Assembly: GCA_002104905.1 (NCBI GenBank) | Contig: MCFE01000305.1 | Location: 1-64,000, forward strand | Reading direction: 5' to 3' | Length of the DNA: 64,000 bases | Origin: Basidiobolus meristosporus CBS 931.73 | Taxonomy: Eukaryota > Basidiobolomycota > Basidiobolomycetes > Basidiobolales > Basidiobolaceae | Shown: positions 57,941 through 64,000 of the stretch, piece after piece | Numbering within the stretch: position 1 is the stretch's first letter | Layout: every line of letters starts with the position of its first letter | Notes under the pieces: model-generated | What the model saw: only the letters and a program-made list of their open reading frames with translations | Database searches by the model: none | What the model was told of the DNA's origin: nothing | Translations under genes and position numbers: made by a program

Positions 57941-58430
57941 TATCTACAGGAGGTATCCTCTCAGCTCAGAATCTCAAGAGAAGTATTGCAGTTGTTTCTA
58001 CATTCTTCCTCTTGCTACTGTTGGGATCAAAAAGGAAGTTCCACACTTCAGAGCTTGCAGCACAAAGCTCAAGATCTGGGCACTTGAACTAGGCAGTAAC
58101 ATTGCACTAGGTAGAGCACTCAGTGACCAGTACATGCTCTAGTTTACATCTCATTTGGAGCAAAATTTAGGGATTTGATACCAATATAGTATAATAGGAA
58201 AAACATTGACTCAGTGTTGTTGAGAATACCATGGGAACTTTGATTACACATCACTTTTTATAAAACCCAACAGATCATGTGATACTGTCGCAGGTGCTGT
58301 GTGAATGTTTGATTTGAGCACCCGCAGAATATTAACTTTGCATTACATTCACTGTATGAGCAATTGCCCAAAAACTTTGATCCTTCCAGAATTGCATATT
58401 CATGATTGACACAAGAAACTTCAAGTGGAA
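57941..58430. repeat. Repeat R2, copy 3 (diverged, partial)
   Basis: Shares with 2,700-2,990 and 46,100/49,920 the words CAGTACATGC / ACAGCTCATTTG.AGCA, ATGG.AACTTTGATT, GATCATGTGATA, CAGGTGCTG, AACTTTGATCCTTC. The CCCCTTTA array is absent. It marks the right edge of the repeat island. Confidence 0.55.
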
Positions 58431-59543
58431 GTTGGCATACCAGCAGGATCCATCTGAAGGCCCAGATTCCCCAAACCAGTCCATGGTGAGTGGGTGAGTG
58501 CCTGGTGTGCTTACAACCTGGTCCTATATTGCCTATTAAGTGGGAATGATCTACCTGCAGAACTGAGGTTTGAATAGGCCATCTTGCAGTGGTTTGGTGT
58601 ACATAGGGATACTTGAGCGGGGCTGCTGATGCCTGAATGAAGCATCATCATACAGAATCAAAACATGGACCCATGCATGGGGAGGGTATTGGTGAACAGG
58701 TGGGCCAGTGTGGACACTGCCATGAAAACAACCATTTATCACAGTGCACCAGTAGTACATGGTATGCCACCCAAATCCCGCCTCCTCCCCCGGAAAAGTA
58801 TACATCTCATCCGGGTCCGAAACTTGACAAGCGTTGTCTGGCACTCCGGCCGTGACCGTTGGGGAGTTTTGCTGGGGTCCGGCTTGAAAGTGTTCCACGG
58901 ATACTCTGCACTGGGGTCAGTACCAAGATCGGCTGATCGGCACGAAGGGAGCCTTCTGGGTGACATCGGAGATGGCCAGTGGGTGTGTTGCTTGCCTATA
59001 TGGGAGAAAATAAACGCACTTGGGGCAGGGAAGGGGAAGGGAGGAAGGGGCATTCTTGAGGTGTACGGTCGCCCATCCTGGATTCCACCTGATCGCGGCT
59101 GAAGGCCCCAAAGAACCGTGTTCCTTGGCCCTCCGGTGATCCATTACTCCAACGCTCTCCCTGGCCCGTAAACAAACCACCCACTGGGAACGGGCACTCC
59201 ATGGCATCCATTTACCGTCGACCTCCACCCTCCTCGGGCTCACTTTTTACACGGGATTTATTGGGATTGGCGGTTGGGTAGGGAATGGACGGTGATTATA
59301 TTACACATGGTGGCGGGGGCGGGGAGGGGGGGTAGAATGGGCTGGAGCTGGAGCTGGAGCTGGATGGCTGTATTACTGATATGAGGACGAGCGGCGGGCT
59401 AGAGCAACAAGATGCGGTACGAAGTGGGGTGGGGGAGGACTGGGTGAAGATGAGGGTCGACTCAGGCCGGCCAAATGATTATCAAGGTATTGGGATGGGA
59501 ATGGGTGCGGGGGCGGGGGGCGGGTGCCGGAAGGGGATCGAAG
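58431..59543. other. Transition to GC-richer host DNA, no supported gene
   Basis: Base composition rises between ~58,450 and 58,770. Open frames of 70-145 codons occur on both strands, overlap each other, and carry no recognisable domain. Part of this is probably the 3' UTR of the membrane-protein gene on the minus strand. Confidence 0.5.
59306..59368. repeat. G-rich tract and GAGCTG hexamer repeat
   Basis: A GGCGGGGGCGGGGAGGGGGG run is followed by GGAGCT repeated four times. Low-complexity DNA downstream of the membrane-protein stop. Confidence 0.8.
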
Positions 59544-60799
59544 TCACTCGGAATGCCCGTATGGGTCCACTGTCATGCTATTCCGGCTCATCTCCTCGTT
59601 GCTCACCACCACGATGGCCGGAGAGGTGGTGACGTGTTTCACGCCCCTCCCCTCGGCGGCCAGCTCCCGTCGCAGCAGCTCGTCGCTGTAGAGACTTCGG
59701 GGGTTGGTTTGAGGCGGCTCCTCCCCGTTCAGGCTGTTGTTGCTGAGCATGGCGCGGTAGGTGTGGGCCAGCTGCTGGGCGTCCTTCACGGTGAGTCGTA
59801 GGGAGCTGCGTCGGTTGGTGGATGAGGAGCCGGTCAAGGGGGTGATGGAATTCTCAGAGCTCTCGCTCAGCAGGGTGGCCGTGGTGACGGGTCGGGAGTT
59901 GAATCGATCGGTGGGAAGGGGCGGCTCGGACCGGGGGCCTTTCGTCTCCGTCATCCTCATCGGGCACCTTTCTCTTCGTCGGCGATGGATCAAGAGGAGG
60001 ATGGCCACCAGGGAGATCAACGAGACCGCCCCCACGGTGATCCCCACGATGGCCCCGACCGAGATGCTCGAGTTGGCGGAGTCCCCTTGCCCCGCGGGGG
60101 TTGGAACCGCCTTGGAACTGGTTGGTCCGTTGGTGCCTATCGGGGCGCTCAGTGGGGTCCGGCTAGGCTGCGAGATGGGTGGGTTGTAATCTGGGCATCT
60201 GGTGAATACGGGGATGGTGGAGGAGAGGGAGGAGAGGGGAGGAAACCGACTTACCGTCCACAAAGAAGGGGTCACTCTGACCAGCAATACTCTCGTCGGA
60301 ACCGGTGGCGAAGATGACCAGGTAGCAGGTACGCACGACGGTGGTGTTCGCCCGGGATGGGTCCGGAGGGAAGATGGGGTATTGCGGGGGGTAATTCTTC
60401 ACCGTGAAGAACCCTTGATCGTTGGTGATGCTGGGCCACTCTTTGACCAGGTTGGGAGGGGTGGTGGCCTCGTACAACTTGATGGTCACCAAACCGTTGG
60501 CTAACAACGTGGGGTACTTGTTCCACCACCTGATGAAGTACTCGTTATTCGCCAGCCACCGGTCCCCTTGCTTGGGCAGGCAGTAGATACTGGGGCCACA
60601 CGGGGCGGTCAGCTGGCTGACTGGCGAGGGAGTGAATGGGTTAGCGTCGGGTTGGGATGCAGGCGAGTTGTAGTCTGAGGTCCTTACCATCCGCTGGGCC
60701 TACCGTGATATTTCGCTTGGGGACGGCAGCTTGGGAGAGAGTTCGAGTGACGTGGTAAAGGAGTATGGAGAAACAAGTAAGCAGTAGTCGCAGTTGCAT
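59544..60799 (-). CDS. Secreted-domain type I membrane protein, three exons
   Basis: Exon 1 60,799-60,688: start plus signal peptide (MQLRLLLTCFSILLYHV...). Intron 1 60,687-60,621 (67 nt, GTAAGG...CTAAC...CAG, phase 1). Exon 2 60,620-60,255: extracellular domain with GDRWLANNEYFIRWW, LVTIKLYE, NDQGFFTV, CYLVIFATG and GQSDPFFV. This order (W...Y...W, V.I.L, Y.I.I, S.PF) resembles the Ig-like Kre9/Knh1 or Ser/Thr-rich GPI-protein domain of fungal wall proteins (inferred). Intron 2 starts at 60,254 (GTAAGT); the 3' site is at 60,191 (CAG) or 60,137 (TAG), both in frame, giving 374 or 356 aa. Exon 3: one membrane helix (VGAIVGITVGAVSLISLVAI), an RRRRE stop-transfer, and a Ser/Thr-rich cytoplasmic tail. 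Function unknown; cell-surface sensor or wall protein possible. Confidence 0.8.
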
Positions 60800-62909
60800 C
60801 GTGGTTCGAGGTATAAATTAACCGTGGGGAGGGTAGAGAAACGACGGAAGGCTTTGGGGCGACAAAGATAAAGGTGGCTATCCACGCGAAAACTGGCGGT
60901 GGTACAAGTGCGAAGACGAGATGGACAAACACGGACCCTGAACCGACCCAGCTAACAACGCCCCATCACGGTCAACCCTAACCCACGGTCTCACCTCCAT
61001 CAAACCCACCTCACCCTGACCACTTCCCGAGAAACGGCCAATATGCTGACAACATTTGTCTGGGAAACAATGGGGAAGTGGGCGGATTGCGGTTGATCGG
61101 GCTCAGGAGAACCCTCCGTTTCGCAATCGATAATAGGGGATTCTCTAAGCCATCCTGGTCTCTTGAACAATCCAACTTTGGCTGCATCCCAATTTAGAAC
61201 GGCCCTCACAATCAGGGGTAATTGGTGTTGAAATGGCAATTTCTGCGTATCGTAGCGTATTGTGGTATGTGGTATGTGGTATGTGTATGTGTATGTGTAT
61301 GTGGTATGTGGTATGTGGTATGTGGTGTACGGCATGTAGTATGCGGTATGCGGTATGCACCGCTCAACATCTGAGATAGGTGGACGCGCCAATTTACACC
61401 AGAATGGTCGTCTGACCTAACCATTGCCATAAATGGCTGCTCGGTTGACAATTGAAATGCTCCGTGAACATGATGTCTTTGAGAGACATTATGCTAAGGA
61501 AGGGGATTCAGATAGAGCCCCAGGACTTGTCATCGAATGTTATCATTGAACCGCAAGAGGTGGATTGGACGGGCCCATATTGGGAAAGATACATTTGGCT
61601 AGGCTTGTGTGAGCGTGAGCATGAGCGTGTTAGATGAATGAGCACCAAGGCAGTATGAAATGTGAGCGAACCCAGGCGTGGTCAAAGCTTTCGACCTGAG
61701 ACCGAGACGGAATCTTTTATTCCAGGATGAGCGGATTCGGAATGGGCAGCCATGGTAACAAAGCAACATCGCACGTGCCAGCAAGAATACCCTCTCCCTC
61801 GTCAATGTGTTTCGATGATAATCAGGAAAGGGTGGAATCCACTTATCCAGTTCCCACCACAGATCACCAATTGGATGCCGAAACTAGGTAACCTCCCTAG
61901 CACCTAATGAATGGATCAACCGCTCTCAGGCCCCGACTATTCCAGGATTAAGGAGTGGGGGTGTGGCACGAATTGCTATGCTAAGCTAAGGCTATTGCTC
62001 ATCTATGCAGTGGAGTCAGTCCAGATCTGATTAGTTTAGATTGCTTTCAGTCCACACGTAAAGATCGGGGAAAATAAGCCTTATGGCCGATCGTTTTGTT
62101 CACTTCCTGGGTCTAGCGTCCTCAGTTCCTAGCCACGCACTTAATCAATTTCCTGATCGCAAATCCAAGATCCAGTTGTCAGTGTAGCACGATACTGGGA
62201 CGGGGTCAGCTTATCGGTCCACCAAGAGAGCGGTAGCAAGGAGGCGTGCCTACATAGCCACTTGCACACTCACAGGTTAACTCGACTGAGCATCGAGAAA
62301 ACCTTAACATCGATGAAGATTCCTGGCCTGCCTCTGCACATCCAATGGAGCAAATCCCACATCCCCGCGTTACTCTATTCTGGGAATCCGTTTGGCCGTG
62401 CGTTAGGGGCATTGACTTCGAGAGATCTTGACCCCTAGAATGTGGAACGCCCATGTTTCTCAGATCCCACGGCGATGTATATTCGTATATGTGTCGGTAC
62501 ACCAAGGGGGAGATGGTCATTCCGGGTGTGGGCTCGCTTAACTATGGGATACGAGGAAACTGGAAATAACTTGGATTAATCAGCCGAAATCCCTCTGATA
62601 CTTATTGATGCTCAGATCGAGTGATGCCCTAAGGAATTTCCGATACCCAGCGAGCTTCGTATGTACTCCTCCACAGACTGAATGATGCGTATGGACCACT
62701 CTTTTTCCCACTATAAGAGCAGCATGGTCCTCATTTGACCCCATTCATCGCAGCTTGCCCAGTTCATTCCTGACCAAATCAGACCACGCCGCTTATTCAA
62801 AGCCATATATTACTTGCGATAATTAAGCAAAGACCACCAAAGAAAGAGCCACACTTGTAAATACTAGCTAAGGCCACCCGCCCAGTATCCAATTCGTAAT
62901 CACCGAGCC
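60800..62909. other. Intergenic host DNA
   Basis: No gene recognised in about 2.1 kb between divergent genes. Short overlapping frames only; those around 61,000-61,450 arise from the microsatellite. CCACTATAAGAGC at 62,708-62,720 is a possible TATA element ~190 bases before the zinc-finger ATG. Confidence 0.5.
61256..61357. repeat. GTATGTG/GTATGCG microsatellite
   Basis: About 100 bp of GTATGTG and GTATGT units, changing to GTATGCG near the right end. The minus-strand frames through it encode Thr/Tyr/His repeats and are not believed to be genes. Confidence 0.9.
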
Positions 62910-63446
62910 ATGGATCTTCGCTTTATTCTGAACATCGAACACCACGAGCCAATCAAGCGTCTCCGCGACGATTCCTCCGAATCTGAGACGGGCTCCAATG
63001 GGGATGAGGGACAGTTGGTGTGCACCTGGGAGCGATGTGGCAAAGAGTTCGCAAGAAACTCGGATATGCTCAGGCACATCCGGGTCCACACTGGGGAACG
63101 GCCCTACAGGTGCGAGACCTGCGGGAAAGGGTTTGTGCAGCGCTCGGCCCTTCGTGTCCATATCCGCACACACACCGGAGAAAAGCCACACCACTGCATG
63201 TACCCAGGATGTGGGAAGATGTTCAGCGATAGCTCGTCTTTCGCCCGCCACAGAAGAACCCACACTGGCGAACGGCCATACGTATGCATGCACCAACACT
63301 GTGGCAAGAGCTACACCAGACGCGTGGCTTTACTCAAGCATCAAAAGAAGCACAGCCTGGATGCACCAATATCGATCAACCTCTTTGAGGCAACCGAACC
63401 ACGTAGATACCAGAAATCCCATGGCCTGTACCATGAGTGCCGGTAG
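62910..63446 (+). CDS. C2H2 zinc-finger transcription factor, four fingers
   Basis: 178 aa, no intron needed. N-end (1-37) is short and acidic/Ser-rich with KRLR. Four C2H2 fingers follow: residues 38-60 (CX4CX12HX3H), 68-88 (CX2C type), 96-118 (CX4C) and 126-148 (CX4C), joined by canonical TGERP/TGEKP linkers. This points to sequence-specific DNA binding in the nucleus. The C-end (149-178) has no known domain. Start ATG lies in good context (GAGCCATGG). Finger sequence alone does not identify the orthologue. Confidence 0.88.
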   Translation: MDLRFILNIEHHEPIKRLRDDSSESETGSNGDEGQLVCTWERCGKEFARNSDMLRHIRVHTGERPYRCETCGKGFVQRSALRVHIRTHTGEKPHHCMYPGCGKMFSDSSSFARHRRTHTGERPYVCMHQHCGKSYTRRVALLKHQKKHSLDAPISINLFEATEPRRYQKSHGLYHECR

Positions 63447-64000
63447 ATTCAGACTCCATGAAAATGTGTGTAGATATAGTAGCTAGGCATGTACAAATCA
63501 CCAGTTTATCTGTCATCAGCCCATTCCATTGTTGGATAGAATGGCAATGGACAAATACACATCAAGTATTAAACCTAATTTCCAACCCATGCGACGCACA
63601 GCGTATATCTATGATGTGGTTTCATATTGAACGATGGTCAGCCCCATTCACGAGTATCGGCGATTTAGACACGAGATTATCCAGGGGCTAGCGTGTTGGC
63701 ACACAAAAACCGCTTCGATCGAGCGGTCATCTGATCGGTCGCACCTAACCAAATCCAACGAGTAAAGATTGATCTGAGAAACGGCCATGAGACCTGGAAA
63801 TTCACAACGCATGGGGTACATGGCTACTTGAGGTAGGAAATGCAGGTTTGATATCCCTCAGACTGGGCCACATCGGTGTGCACTCAGATCGTGAAATTGC
63901 CCTAGTAATCATCGATGATAAGACTGCTCTCCATGTACCCGACTACTGTGTACGCGGATGAGCCTCCGTTCACTCCACAGTATAAGAACGGATGGGCCAT
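63447..64000. other. Host DNA after the zinc-finger gene, no gene seen
   Basis: The longest frame is 84 codons at 63,437-63,691, mostly beyond the zinc-finger stop and without recognisable features. It probably includes the 3' UTR. Confidence 0.5.

Noticed and set aside
58665-59243. Overlapping open frames of 70-145 codons on both strands
   Set aside because: High GC makes open frames frequent; no domain, no splice logic, and they conflict with each other.
61000-61451. Minus-strand frames rich in Thr, Tyr, His and Pro
   Set aside because: Produced by the GTATGTG microsatellite.
63104-63307. Minus-strand and alternate-frame proteins over the zinc-finger gene
   Set aside because: Shadows of the four-finger C2H2 frame.
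1-64000. CRISPR arrays, bacterial operons, rRNA or tRNA genes
   Set aside because: No regularly spaced identical repeats, no operon-like gene runs, and no cloverleaf-like or rRNA core sequence noticed. The tRNA-like match at primer sites is only the anticodon-arm complement.

Overview
The window is fungal genomic DNA in two blocks. Positions 1 to about 58,430 are an AT-rich, CpG-poor island made almost wholly of nested, decayed transposable elements. Positions about 58,770-64,000 are GC-richer, CpG-rich single-copy DNA with two host genes. Fungal origin is inferred from short GT-AG introns with a CTAAC branch site, a secreted single-pass membrane protein, a compact C2H2 zinc-finger gene, and KDZ/Plavaka-class DNA transposons beside Ty1/copia and Ty3/gypsy elements. 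I cannot place the species or phylum.

Element families: (1) Copia family A, 369-bp LTRs (TGTTGAAAT...TTGCAACA): A1 (26,616-31,301, minus, complete with both LTRs), A2 (38,483-42,204, plus, 3' truncated), a 3' end A3 (38,088-38,482), and solo LTRs at 18,156 and 46,206. (2) Copia family B, 349-bp LTRs: B1 (50,534-55,404) and fragments at 1-412, 560-2,530, 3,541-3,976, 3,977-4,324 and 6,800-7,825. (3) Element D (46,605-49,905), an LTR element with near-identical 349-bp LTRs, a perfect target duplication and no intact coding sequence. (4) Ty3/gypsy F (10,762-17,290, minus), fragment G (about 20,900-23,520, minus), and family E (gag piece at 55,405-56,027 plus several LTRs). (5) A Plavaka-like DNA transposon in many broken copies, carrying a plus-oriented transposase gene and, divergently, a second gene (called ORF2 here) that I do not recognise. 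(6) Foldback elements (M) that are almost entirely one inverted repeat, with 3-bp target duplications.

Layout: 1-7,825 copia-B fossils, foldback M1 and a solo E LTR; 7,829-20,560 Plavaka copy P1, broken by M2, which is itself broken by Ty3 F, plus a solo A LTR; 20,900-23,520 Ty3 G; 23,700-33,740 Plavaka P2, split by A1; 33,741-35,265 scraps with an inverted Plavaka piece; 35,280-38,087 Plavaka P3 running into A3/A2; 42,205-45,900 more Plavaka pieces; 45,905-50,533 repeat R2, split by a solo A LTR and D; 50,534-55,404 B1 with foldback M3 in its 3' LTR; 55,405-58,430 Ty3 E, ORF2 with foldback M4, and R2. Then come host DNA with a type I membrane protein gene (59,544-60,799, minus, three exons) and a four-finger C2H2 gene (62,910-63,446, plus).

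No transposable-element gene here is clearly intact. A1 and A2 come closest and share one in-frame TAG between gag and the zinc-knuckle/pol region. Families A and D carry a primer-binding site that matches the anticodon arm of initiator tRNA-Met, as in half-tRNA priming by Drosophila copia and yeast Ty5.
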